Origin: Bacillota bacterium | Lineage (GTDB): Bacteria; Bacillota; Clostridia; Oscillospirales; Oscillospiraceae | NCBI GenBank assembly: GCA_023406225.1 | Contig: JAEXWS010000083.1 | Location: forward strand, 1 to 12,805 | Reading direction: 5' to 3' | DNA: 12,805 nucleotides | Shown here: piece after piece, positions 5,885-12,262 of the stretch | How the letters are laid out: every line of letters starts with the position of its first letter | Numbering within the stretch: the first letter of the stretch is position 1 | Position numbers and translations under genes: made by a program | Notes under the pieces: model-generated | The model's input: only the letters and a program-made list of their open reading frames with translations | What the model was told of the DNA's origin: nothing | The model's database searches: none

Positions 5885-7440
5885 GGGGCGAACGGCTGTT
5901 CCGCATCCTGGGCCTGGTGGACGGGGACCTGATCGAAGAGGCGGCCGCTCCCGTGAAAAAGCGGTTCGGCCGGCGGCAGGCCGCTGCGCTGGCCGCCTGC
6001 GTGACGCTTCTTTGCGGCCTGAGCCTGGCCTGGCTCGTCACCGGCGGGTTCCACGGCATGGGCAGCAGCGCCTCCCCCGGGGAGGGCTCCTCCATCTCCG
6101 GCGGAGCCGGAAACGACGCGGGCGCGCGCTTCATGTCCTACGCCGGCCCGGTACTGCCGCTGACCATTCTGGAGCCGGACACGGGTCTGACGGCGGAGCG
6201 AAGCGTCACCTGGGACTTCGCGCCGGGGTCCGATGCGGACGGCGCGCCCCGCCAGTGGGGCGCGGAGGTGACGGACGCTTACACCCTGGGCAATCCCACG
6301 GGAGAGGACGTGACGGCGACGGCCCTGTATCCTTTCATCGGCAGCCTCGCGGAGCTGTCCGCCCTCATGCCCGAGGTGACGGTGGACGGCGCGGCGGCGG
6401 AAACCGCTCTGTATGCCGGGCCCTATGCCGGCGGCTTCTTCGGCGTGTATGGGGAAAACGGCCCGGACGGCTCCACCTGGAACCTGGCGCATCCCGCCGC
6501 ATGGACGGATTATGAAGCCCTGCTGGAAAGCGGGGACTACCAGTCCCAGGCGTTGGCGGCGGCCCCGGCCCTGGACCAGGCGGTGACGGTCTATGAATTT
6601 ACGGACTCCTCCGCCCCGGAGGCCTATGAAGCCGCCACCCAGGCCGTCTCCTTCACCATCGACCGGGACCGCACCGCCGTTTTGACCTACGGGTTCAACG
6701 GCATGGAGTGGGACGAGGACGGCGGCTTCCGGCGGTACAGCTATTTTGTGCCCAACGGGAGGCGTCCGGAACCGGACGTAAAGCTGCTGGCGGTGCTGGG
6801 GGACGACATCGGGGACTACGCCCTGCAAGGCTACCAAAACGGCGACTGCTCCCCCGGCAACGAGCTTTCCGGCGTGTCCTGCACCGTGACCCGGTCCGTC
6901 ACCACTCTGGACGCGCTGGTGCAGCGGGTGTGTCGGGCGTATCTCGCCCAGTATGGCGGAAAGACCGCCGTTACACAGCAGGACTCCATGGACCTCCTCT
7001 CCCCCGCGCTGTTTCAAAACGCGGTGGCCGACCTGCTGTCCCGGTACGGCCTGCTGTCCGACACGCCCACAGACCGGTACAGCGACGGACGGCTGGACGA
7101 TCTGGTGGGCGAGGCGCTGTCGATGGACCGGGTGCTGTACCTCCGCTTCGATGTGACGGTGCCCGCGGGCGGGCGCGCGGAGGCGTCGGCGCGGCTGTGG
7201 AAAGCGCCCAGCTTCGACTTCGGAGGCTCCGGATCGGAAAACATCGGCGTGCAGGGCTTCGACCTGGTGACGCATTCGGGGTCCTCCCTGGACTTCACCG
7301 GCCTCTCCGCCGCCATGGAAAACGCGGAGGGCGTGGAGCTCGTCCGGCAGAACCTCGGGTTGGCTCCCGGTCCGTCCGTGGAGCTGGACCTTGCGCAGCC
7401 CCACTACTATCTGGAAGTACGGCCGCTGGAAGGCCCCTGA
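5881..7440 (+). CDS. putative anti-sigma factor/sensor, single-pass membrane protein with large extracytoplasmic domain
   Basis: This 519-residue protein has a short cytoplasmic N-terminus (1-32, starting with RLFRILGLVDGDLIEEA), one membrane helix (about 33-53), a Gly/Ser-rich linker (about 55-80) and a ~440-residue outside part rich in acidic residues and beta-type segments. Translational coupling to the ECF sigma gene argues that the N-terminus holds the sigma factor and the outer domain senses a signal. I do not see the zinc HxxxCxxC motif of ZAS anti-sigma factors, and I do not recognise the outer domain. Only two cysteines fall in it (the SPGNELSGVSCTVT and RVCRAYL segments, with one more at NGDCSPG). 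The start is ATG overlapping the sigma stop; the frame is open further upstream but that part is shadow of the sigma gene. The stop sits directly on a bidirectional terminator. Confidence 0.7.
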   Translation: MRGERLFRILGLVDGDLIEEAAAPVKKRFGRRQAAALAACVTLLCGLSLAWLVTGGFHGMGSSASPGEGSSISGGAGNDAGARFMSYAGPVLPLTILEPDTGLTAERSVTWDFAPGSDADGAPRQWGAEVTDAYTLGNPTGEDVTATALYPFIGSLAELSALMPEVTVDGAAAETALYAGPYAGGFFGVYGENGPDGSTWNLAHPAAWTDYEALLESGDYQSQALAAAPALDQAVTVYEFTDSSAPEAYEAATQAVSFTIDRDRTAVLTYGFNGMEWDEDGGFRRYSYFVPNGRRPEPDVKLLAVLGDDIGDYALQGYQNGDCSPGNELSGVSCTVTRSVTTLDALVQRVCRAYLAQYGGKTAVTQQDSMDLLSPALFQNAVADLLSRYGLLSDTPTDRYSDGRLDDLVGEALSMDRVLYLRFDVTVPAGGRAEASARLWKAPSFDFGGSGSENIGVQGFDLVTHSGSSLDFTGLSAAMENAEGVELVRQNLGLAPGPSVELDLAQPHYYLEVRPLEGP

Positions 7441-7476
7441 AAAAACCGCCCCGGGGCGTTCCCCGGGGCGGTTTTT
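7441..7476. terminator. shared bidirectional terminator
   Basis: A perfect 16-bp stem (A5 CCGCCCCGGGG with its complement ending in T5) closes a CGTT loop. It has a T-run on both strands and lies exactly between the convergent stop codons of the anti-sigma gene and the hydrolase gene; the last base is shared with the hydrolase stop. Confidence 0.93.
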
Positions 7477-8012
7477 CATCCGTTTTCAACGGTGACCTGG
7501 CACATCCGCATGGCGTTCAGAGCGGTTTGATGGCTTTCCGGGGTCACCCCGGCGCAGCAGGCCGCGTCCACCACGATCTCCGCCTCCGGCAGGAAGGCTT
7601 TCAGCACCAGGGCGTTGGAGATCACGCAGATATCCGTGCACAGGCCCACCAGCGTAACGGTCTCCACCCGGCTCCCCTGCCGGCGCAGTTCGTCGTCCTG
7701 GGCCCGCAGCATCCGGGCCAGCGCCACGCTGGCGAAGGCGGGCTTGTCGATGGGCGCTTCCCGCCGCAGGGCCTCCACTTCCGGAGCCAGCTCCCAGCCC
7801 GCCGTGCCCCGGATGCAGTGGGCCACCGGGAGCTTTTGCCCCTCCTGGGTGTCCAGATAATCCGGCCCGTGGGTGTCCCGGGTGAAGAGCACCCGGCCGG
7901 GGAAGCTCTTGATCTTCTCCGCCACCTTCGGCACGATGGCCGCGGCCTCCGCCGTGCCCAGGGCCCCGTCGATGAAGTCGCTTTGCATGTCCACCACCAC
8001 TAAAATGTCCAT
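7476..8012 (-). CDS. cysteine hydrolase, isochorismatase/nicotinamidase family
   Basis: The 178-residue protein has the family's catalytic triad D8 (VVDMQSDF), K90 (DKPAF) and C129 (CTDICV), and likely metal ligands D46 and H48 (TRDTH) plus H65 (HCIRGTAGWEL). These fit small nicotinamidase (PncA-type) enzymes that turn nicotinamide into nicotinate for NAD salvage, but related amidases share the same residues, so the substrate is not certain. The start ATG has AGGAGG 7-9 nt upstream. It lies 14 nt after the lipoprotein gene and is probably co-transcribed with it. The reading ends in the shared terminator. Confidence 0.88.
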   Translation of the reverse strand: MDILVVVDMQSDFIDGALGTAEAAAIVPKVAEKIKSFPGRVLFTRDTHGPDYLDTQEGQKLPVAHCIRGTAGWELAPEVEALRREAPIDKPAFASVALARMLRAQDDELRRQGSRVETVTLVGLCTDICVISNALVLKAFLPEAEIVVDAACCAGVTPESHQTALNAMRMCQVTVENG

Positions 8013-8026
8013 TAGATGTCCTCCTG

Positions 8027-9118
8027 TCAGTCAAATGTCCGCTCCTGCCCGGAAGCGTCCCAATACCAGTAAAAGTCCGTATTTCCATCGGCGTCCTGAT
8101 ACAGCACGGTGTGCACCCAGTCCGCCTCATATTCACGCCACTCCGCCTCCGCGTAGCTGAGGACCCGGCCGTTCCCGGCGTAATACCAGCGGGGGGCCTC
8201 GTAGCCCAAGGCCTGGGACCAGTTGTCCAGCAGCTCTTCCCCGCAGGCCATCTCCACCCGCTCCAGCTCCGGGTGCTTCTCCCGGTGGACGATGTCCAAG
8301 ATCTCCTCCGCAGAGCGGACGGGGGCCGGGTCCAGGTCCTTAAAATAATAGTAGGTCAGCCAGGGCATCGGGTATCGGGGCGTGCAGTCCAATTCCGCCT
8401 CCTGCCAGGCCGACGCGTCCTCCAGCCGGATGCGGACGGGCGGGAAGGTCCCCCGGTACAGCGTCAAAGGCCGGTATTCCTCCATAACATAGGAAAAAGT
8501 GGTCTCCTCCGCCGTTCCCTCCGGCAGGCCGTAGACCTCGGCGACGCCGTTTCCGGTGTGGGTGCAGCTGCGCTCCACGGCGATCCTGGAAAGCACCAGG
8601 TCCTCCCCCTCCGGCACGAAGGTATAGACGTGGCTCCAGCGGAAGGCGCTGCCGCCGTAGTCCAGGACCCGCAGGTTCCCATCCTGGAGATCCACGCCCA
8701 GATAGGGGTCCCCCCACACCCCGCCGCACTCCCGCCCCAGCAGGATGCCGCCGCTCGCGTGGGTGACGGTCAAGCCCCCCTCCGCCGTCTCCGACAGGAG
8801 ATACAGCGTCCGGGGCGTGGCGGCGAAGTCCCCGTCCGGCTCCGGCGCGGCTCCGTCCACCACCACGGCCCAGTCGGGCACGCCGTCGTTTCCCAGGTCT
8901 CCCGCCGCCCAGTCCCGGACGGTCTCCCCCGCCCCCGGCGGAACGCCCGCCCGTTCCAGCAGGGCCGCGCCCTCCGCCGCCACGGTATCCGCCGGGCTCT
9001 CCTCCGCCGAAGTCTCTTCCAGCAGCGTCTCTTCCGCCGGACGCTCCGGCGGGGCCTCCGCCGGGCCGCACCCGGCGCACAGCAGCAGGACCAGGAGGCA
9101 TGCGCCGCACTTTTTCAC
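8027..9118 (-). CDS. putative lipoprotein of unknown function with an FG-GAP-like segment
   Basis: The 363-residue protein starts with KK, a hydrophobic stretch and C17 in LCAGC, a slightly non-canonical lipobox (Cys at -3), followed by an acidic low-complexity linker rich in Glu, Pro and Ala. Residues near 70-85 read GDLGNDGVPDWAVVV, resembling a calcium-binding FG-GAP/VCBS repeat. The rest is rich in Tyr and Trp and is not recognised. The GTG start was chosen because AGAGGTGA lies just upstream and because it places the signal peptide at the N-terminus; an upstream in-frame extension has no such site. It would be anchored on the outer face of the membrane. Confidence 0.75.
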   Translation of the reverse strand: MKKCGACLLVLLLCAGCGPAEAPPERPAEETLLEETSAEESPADTVAAEGAALLERAGVPPGAGETVRDWAAGDLGNDGVPDWAVVVDGAAPEPDGDFAATPRTLYLLSETAEGGLTVTHASGGILLGRECGGVWGDPYLGVDLQDGNLRVLDYGGSAFRWSHVYTFVPEGEDLVLSRIAVERSCTHTGNGVAEVYGLPEGTAEETTFSYVMEEYRPLTLYRGTFPPVRIRLEDASAWQEAELDCTPRYPMPWLTYYYFKDLDPAPVRSAEEILDIVHREKHPELERVEMACGEELLDNWSQALGYEAPRWYYAGNGRVLSYAEAEWREYEADWVHTVLYQDADGNTDFYWYWDASGQERTFD

Positions 9119-9137
9119 AAAATCACCTCTTTTTATG

Positions 9138-9143
9138 AGCATA
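9138..9143 (-). promoter_or_regulatory. weak -10 candidate for the lipoprotein gene
   Basis: On the minus strand TATGCT is preceded by TGC, an extended -10 pattern, about 20 nt before the GTG start. No good -35 is visible. Confidence 0.25.
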
Positions 9144-9180
9144 GCAGGCCCCGGGGAAAAAGTCGGAACAAAGCCGTAAC

Positions 9181-9208
9181 AAAAAGGACGCCTTCCGGCG
9201 TCCTTTTT
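9181..9208. terminator. bidirectional terminator-like hairpin
   Basis: A perfect 12-bp stem, AAAAAGGACGCC with GGCGTCCTTTTT, around a TTCC loop. It has T-runs on both strands and stands between the HTH gene and the lipoprotein gene. Confidence 0.8.
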
Positions 9209-9215
9209 GAGGCTG

Positions 9216-9244
9216 TCGAAAAAGTGCCTTCGGCACTTTTTCGA
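9216..9244. terminator. perfect 13-bp hairpin with T5/A5 arms
   Basis: TCGAAAAAGTGCC pairs with GGCACTTTTTCGA around a TTC loop. The U-run is inside the stem, so as a terminator it would be weaker than its neighbour at 9181; together they would end transcription of the HTH gene. Confidence 0.55.
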
Positions 9245-9252
9245 GTAGGCTG

Positions 9253-9312
9253 CGGTCCGTCGCGCGCACTCACTGTCCGCTGTAAGCGGACAGTTCGCAC
9301 ACTTACGGACCG
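9253..9312. repeat. nested stem-loop
   Basis: An outer 8-bp stem, CGGTCCGT (9253-9260) with ACGGACCG (9305-9312), encloses a perfect 10-bp hairpin, ACTGTCCGCT (9272-9281) with AGCGGACAGT (9285-9294), GTA loop. The symmetric nesting suggests selection for folding as DNA or RNA. Confidence 0.6.
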
Positions 9313-9318
9313 AGATGT

Positions 9319-9351
9319 ATGTTCTCCGACGCACATGCCGCCGGAGAACAT
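9319..9351. repeat. 10-bp inverted repeat with 13-nt loop
   Basis: ATGTTCTCCG (9319-9328) is complementary to CGGAGAACAT (9342-9351). Confidence 0.6.
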
Positions 9352-9400
9352 GGATCTGATTTTCTTCACGCCTCCGGGCGCGAACTCTGCGAGGCTTTTT

Positions 9401-9988
9401 TCAAAGCGGCGCTTCAAACAGCCCGTCCCGGCTGCAGCAGAGATACAGCTTTCCGCCGCCCCGCATCTGGGGGATGCGGACTTCGCCGCCCTGCTCCGGG
9501 TACAGCCGCACCAAAAGCAGCCGCTCCGTCCCCAGCCACGCGGCGAAGCGGAGATAGTGGTCCTTGCGCATGGGGTGGGCAAAGGTGACGTACCAATCCT
9601 CCTCCACCTCCTGCACCGACACGCCGTGCTCCCCGTCCGCCGGACGGGCCGCCAAAGGCTCCAGCCTCCGGCCGCAGCAAGTCGGCTCCCCGCCGCCGCT
9701 GGCGGTGAGGATATTGCCGCAGTCCGGGCACACATAAAATTTCGTTCGCTTCATATTTCCGGCCTCCCGCTCGTTGGGCGACAGGTCCCCGGCCAGCAGC
9801 CGTTCCACACTGACGCCGAATCTTCCGGCGAGCGCGGGCAGCAAGCTCACGTCCGGGCACCCAAGACCCCGCTCCCACTTGCTGACGGCCTGTTCGCTCA
9901 CATGCAGGGCCGCCGCCAGCTCCCGCTGGGTCAGGGCCTGTTCCCGCCGCAGGCGCAAAATCAGCGCGCCGATGGCCTCACTGTCCAT
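9401..9988 (-). CDS. XRE-family HTH regulator fused to a desulfoferrodoxin-like domain
   Basis: The 195-residue protein begins with an XRE helix-turn-helix (about 5-65, with LTQRELAAALHVSEQAVSKWERG). The second half resembles desulfoferrodoxin: a desulforedoxin-like Cys4 site (C87, C90, C104, C105 in CPDCGN and CCGRRL), then His residues H121, H138 and H144 (HPMRKDHYL, the superoxide reductase signature). The final ligand pair of the active iron site is normally CxxH; here it reads C185-S-R-D188, so one His is Asp. This suggests a redox- or iron-sensing transcription factor rather than a full superoxide reductase. The ATG at 9988 was chosen for GGAGGTGAG about 5 nt upstream; an in-frame ATG 17 codons earlier lacks a site. 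It lies 64 nt after the DegV gene. Confidence 0.85.
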   Translation of the reverse strand: MDSEAIGALILRLRREQALTQRELAAALHVSEQAVSKWERGLGCPDVSLLPALAGRFGVSVERLLAGDLSPNEREAGNMKRTKFYVCPDCGNILTASGGGEPTCCGRRLEPLAARPADGEHGVSVQEVEEDWYVTFAHPMRKDHYLRFAAWLGTERLLLVRLYPEQGGEVRIPQMRGGGKLYLCCSRDGLFEAPL

Positions 9989-10052
9989 TCCACTCACCTC
10001 CATAGCAGGATACCAGAAAGAGTCCCCGCCGGCAATCAACGCTCCGTTGACC

Positions 10053-10916
10053 TCAGTCCAGCACCTGGACCGCCGCGCCCAGAACGCCGGAGCCGATATA
10101 GACGCTCAGCGTCCCGTCGATCTCGCCGTCCCACACATGGTCGTAATCCGGCAGGGCGGCGGTGAGCCGCGCCCGCAGAAGCTCCATCTCCTCCGGCGCG
10201 CCGCCGTTGGCCACGGCCAGATTGTAGCGGCGGTGGTCCCCGCAGCGCTGGCGCACCAGATCAATGAGCCTGTTCATCACCTGGCCCCGGCCCCGGACCT
10301 TCGCCACGGATTGCAGCTCCCCGTCCGGCGCAAAGGTGAGGAGGGGCTTGATCTGGAGCATGGTCCCCGCCACGGCGGTCACCTTGCCGATGCGGCCCCC
10401 CCGCTGCAGGTATTCCAGCGTGTCCACCGAGAAGAAGGGGTGGGTGTTTTGGATGAGCCGGGGCACCCGGCGCTCCGTCAGCGTCTCCCAGTCCATGCCG
10501 CAGCGCAGATCCTCCGCCAATTGCAGCATGGTCATGCCCATGCCCAGGGACCCGCTCACGGAGTCGTACACCCGGAGCTTCAGCCGGTCGTACTCCTCCC
10601 CCACCAGCCGCATGAGGTTGTAGGTCCCCGAGAGGCCCCCGGAGAGCATGACGGCGATCACGCCGTCGTACCCCTCGTCCGCCAGCCGCTCCAGCACCGT
10701 CCCCACGTCCTCCAGAGAGGGCAGGGAGGTCTGGGGCAGCTCCCCCGCCCGCAGGCGTTCATAGATGTCCCCCGCGCGGATGTCCACGCCGTCCCGGTAC
10801 TCCCCGTCCGCGCAGCGGATGCGCAGGGGGACCACATGGATGCCGTTCTTCTCCGCGATCCCCGCCGGCAGATCCGCGCAGGAGTCTGTCAGCAGGGCGA
10901 TCTTATGTGGCGTCAT
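10053..10916 (-). CDS. DegV family fatty-acid-binding protein
   Basis: The 287 residues match DegV/FakB in length and motifs: TDSCADLP (10-17), TSLPS (63-67), SGGLSGTYN (92-100) and DTLEYLQRGGRIGK (about 163-176). Family members bind a fatty acid between two domains and present it to the FakA kinase for phospholipid synthesis. No fakA gene is in view. The start overlaps the stop of the LacI-type gene upstream (ATGA), so the two are translationally coupled; the Shine-Dalgarno is AGGGAG. Confidence 0.92.
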   Translation of the reverse strand: MTPHKIALLTDSCADLPAGIAEKNGIHVVPLRIRCADGEYRDGVDIRAGDIYERLRAGELPQTSLPSLEDVGTVLERLADEGYDGVIAVMLSGGLSGTYNLMRLVGEEYDRLKLRVYDSVSGSLGMGMTMLQLAEDLRCGMDWETLTERRVPRLIQNTHPFFSVDTLEYLQRGGRIGKVTAVAGTMLQIKPLLTFAPDGELQSVAKVRGRGQVMNRLIDLVRQRCGDHRRYNLAVANGGAPEEMELLRARLTAALPDYDHVWDGEIDGTLSVYIGSGVLGAAVQVLD

Positions 10917-11971
10917 GGATTCATCTCCCTATCATTTGCGTTTTCAAAGCGGTCCTCCGGCAGGCTCTCGGCGCACAGGATCGGCACGGCGGCGAATGCG
11001 CCGTGCTCCAGCGCCGCTCCGGGGTCCAGCAGATGGTCCCGCAGCAGCCGCACGGCGAGATAGCTCTCCAGCCGGATATCCTGGTCGATCACAAAGTCGA
11101 TCTTCCGCCGGAGCAGGTACGCCCGGGCATCCGGCGTCAGATCGTGGCAGATCACATGGACGGCGCCCACAAGGTCCAGGGCCTCCAGCGCCTCCACGCA
11201 GCCTACCACGGTGTCGTTGGCCAGATACACGCCCCGGATGGAGGGGTCCGCCGCAAGCTCCGCGGAAAGCCGCTGGAAGGCGATATAATCGTTATAGGTC
11301 AGGACGGAGCGCACCTGCTTTTTGGAGAAGCCGCGGGCTTCCAGCGCCTCCTGGAACCCCAGGGCCCGCTCCCGGTGGCTGAAGATCTCCGTGCTGCCCA
11401 GGGCCGTCAGCAGCGCGGCCTCCGGCCCCACCAGACGGCTCATCAGCTCTCCGGCCACCCGGCCGGTCTTGCGCACGTCCGGGCCCAGATAGGCCAGGCG
11501 GCGGCAGTCCGGGAAATCCGCGTTGTATAAAACCACGGGAAAGCCCTGCTCCGCCAGACCGTTCAACCGGGCGGAGAGCTGGGCGCTGTCCTGGGCGGCC
11601 ACGGCCAGGCCGTCCACGCCCTCCGCCAGCAGCTCGTCCACAGCCTGGAGGACTTCGCTTGGAAGGTCGGACGCGCAGAGGCGGGACGCGATCTCCACCC
11701 CGCCGGGGCCGAAGTCCCGCCGCGCGTCCGCCAGGCCCCGGGCGATCTCCTGATTGAACCAGGCGCTCCAGGTCGGGATGACCACGCCCAGACGGACCTG
11801 CCCCACGGCAGGCCCCCGGAGGGGAGCGTACCCCAAATCCCGGACCGCCTCCAGCACCCGGCGGCGGACATCCTCATGGACATAGGAGCGCCCGTGAAGC
11901 ACCCGGTCCACCGTCCCCCGGGAGACGCCGGACGCATCCGCGATCATTTGGATCGTAACCTTTTTCCCCAT
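10913..11971 (-). CDS. LacI-family transcriptional regulator
   Basis: The 352-residue protein has a LacI HTH at residues 5-24 (TIQMIADASGVSRGTVDRVL) and hinge helix following, then a periplasmic-binding-protein-like sugar domain (about 65-335). It is divergent from an inositol 2-dehydrogenase gene, so it probably controls inositol catabolism and answers to an inositol derivative; this is inferred from position. The start is ATG with AAGGGG about 9 nt upstream, which puts the HTH at the usual distance from the N-terminus; an in-frame ATG 12 codons earlier has no site. Its stop overlaps the DegV start. Confidence 0.9.
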   Translation of the reverse strand: MGKKVTIQMIADASGVSRGTVDRVLHGRSYVHEDVRRRVLEAVRDLGYAPLRGPAVGQVRLGVVIPTWSAWFNQEIARGLADARRDFGPGGVEIASRLCASDLPSEVLQAVDELLAEGVDGLAVAAQDSAQLSARLNGLAEQGFPVVLYNADFPDCRRLAYLGPDVRKTGRVAGELMSRLVGPEAALLTALGSTEIFSHRERALGFQEALEARGFSKKQVRSVLTYNDYIAFQRLSAELAADPSIRGVYLANDTVVGCVEALEALDLVGAVHVICHDLTPDARAYLLRRKIDFVIDQDIRLESYLAVRLLRDHLLDPGAALEHGAFAAVPILCAESLPEDRFENANDREMNP

Positions 11972-12178
11972 GCCGCATACCCCTTGCCGGTCAACAGACC
12001 ATCTCATCTGACCAGTCCTACTATATCATATGGTATCATAAAAGCAAAGAAAAAATCAACCCGCCCAGGCAGTATGTGCATCGCACATACAGACCGCTTT
12101 TCTTTTTATGAAATATCTCGCAGAAATCTCAGTGTTTTTAACGCATTTGTAGACTTTTCTCGAAATCTCTTTTGGGTG
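11972..12178. promoter_or_regulatory. intergenic region between lacI-type and inositol dehydrogenase genes
   Basis: This AT-rich stretch has no gene. It contains the direct repeat TATCATA (two copies 10 bp apart, 12024-12040), AT-rich sequence that probably holds the minus-strand promoter of the regulator (TATAGT or TATGAT as -10; no clear -35), and the palindrome at 12072-12090. Confidence 0.5.
12072..12090. promoter_or_regulatory. palindromic operator candidate GTATGTGC-ATC-GCACATAC
   Basis: A perfect 8-bp inverted repeat with a 3-bp centre. Its GCACAT half-site recurs at the downstream promoter, pointing to one DNA-binding protein, most likely the neighbouring LacI-type regulator. Confidence 0.5.
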
Positions 12179-12207
12179 TTTACAGGCCGTTCTCTGTGTG
12201 CTATCAT
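12179..12207 (+). promoter_or_regulatory. promoter of the inositol dehydrogenase gene
   Basis: TTTACA (12179-12184) and TATCAT (12202-12207) are 17 bp apart, with TGC before the -10 (extended -10). The transcript would start near 12214. Confidence 0.7.
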
Positions 12208-12242
12208 CATTTTAGCACATATTATGAAAAATTAGCACATAT
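12197..12242 (+). promoter_or_regulatory. operator cluster at the -10/+1 of the inositol dehydrogenase promoter
   Basis: TGTGCTA (12197-12203) and TAGCACA (12213-12219) form an inverted repeat over the -10 and start site. TTAGCACATAT occurs twice, at 12212-12222 and 12232-12242, exactly 20 bp (two helical turns) apart. The layout fits repression by a dimer with a second site on the same face. Confidence 0.5.
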
Positions 12243-12262
12243 CGCACAGGAGGAATCGTCCT

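Larger units (their letters stand above)
9209..9374. repeat. palindrome-rich non-coding element with imperfect terminal inverted repeats (possible MITE-like unit)
   Basis: The unit starts with GAGGCTGTCGAAAA and ends with TTTTCTTCACGCCTC, an imperfect inverted pair. Inside are three hairpins: 13 bp at 9216-9244, a nested one at 9253-9312, and 10 bp at 9319-9351. No credible coding frame with a ribosome binding site is present. Such blocks are often dispersed repeats, but copy number cannot be judged from one window. Confidence 0.4.

Noticed and set aside
5287..7479. Very long open frame on the minus strand opposite the sigma and anti-sigma genes
   Set aside because: No ribosome binding site, low-complexity His/Gly/Arg-rich translation typical of antisense frames in GC-rich genes; the plus-strand genes have clear motifs.
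9209..9374. CRISPR array or insertion sequence
   Set aside because: The hairpins differ from each other, there are no regular spacers, and no transposase frame exists.
8111..10165. 684-codon plus-strand frame over the lipoprotein, HTH and palindrome block
   Set aside because: It runs antisense to genes with lipobox, HTH and Cys4 motifs, has no initiation site and is rich in Arg, Pro and Gln.
12072..12090. Palindrome as a rho-independent terminator
   Set aside because: The stem is AT-balanced and is not directly followed by a T-run on either strand; an operator role fits better with the repeated half-sites.
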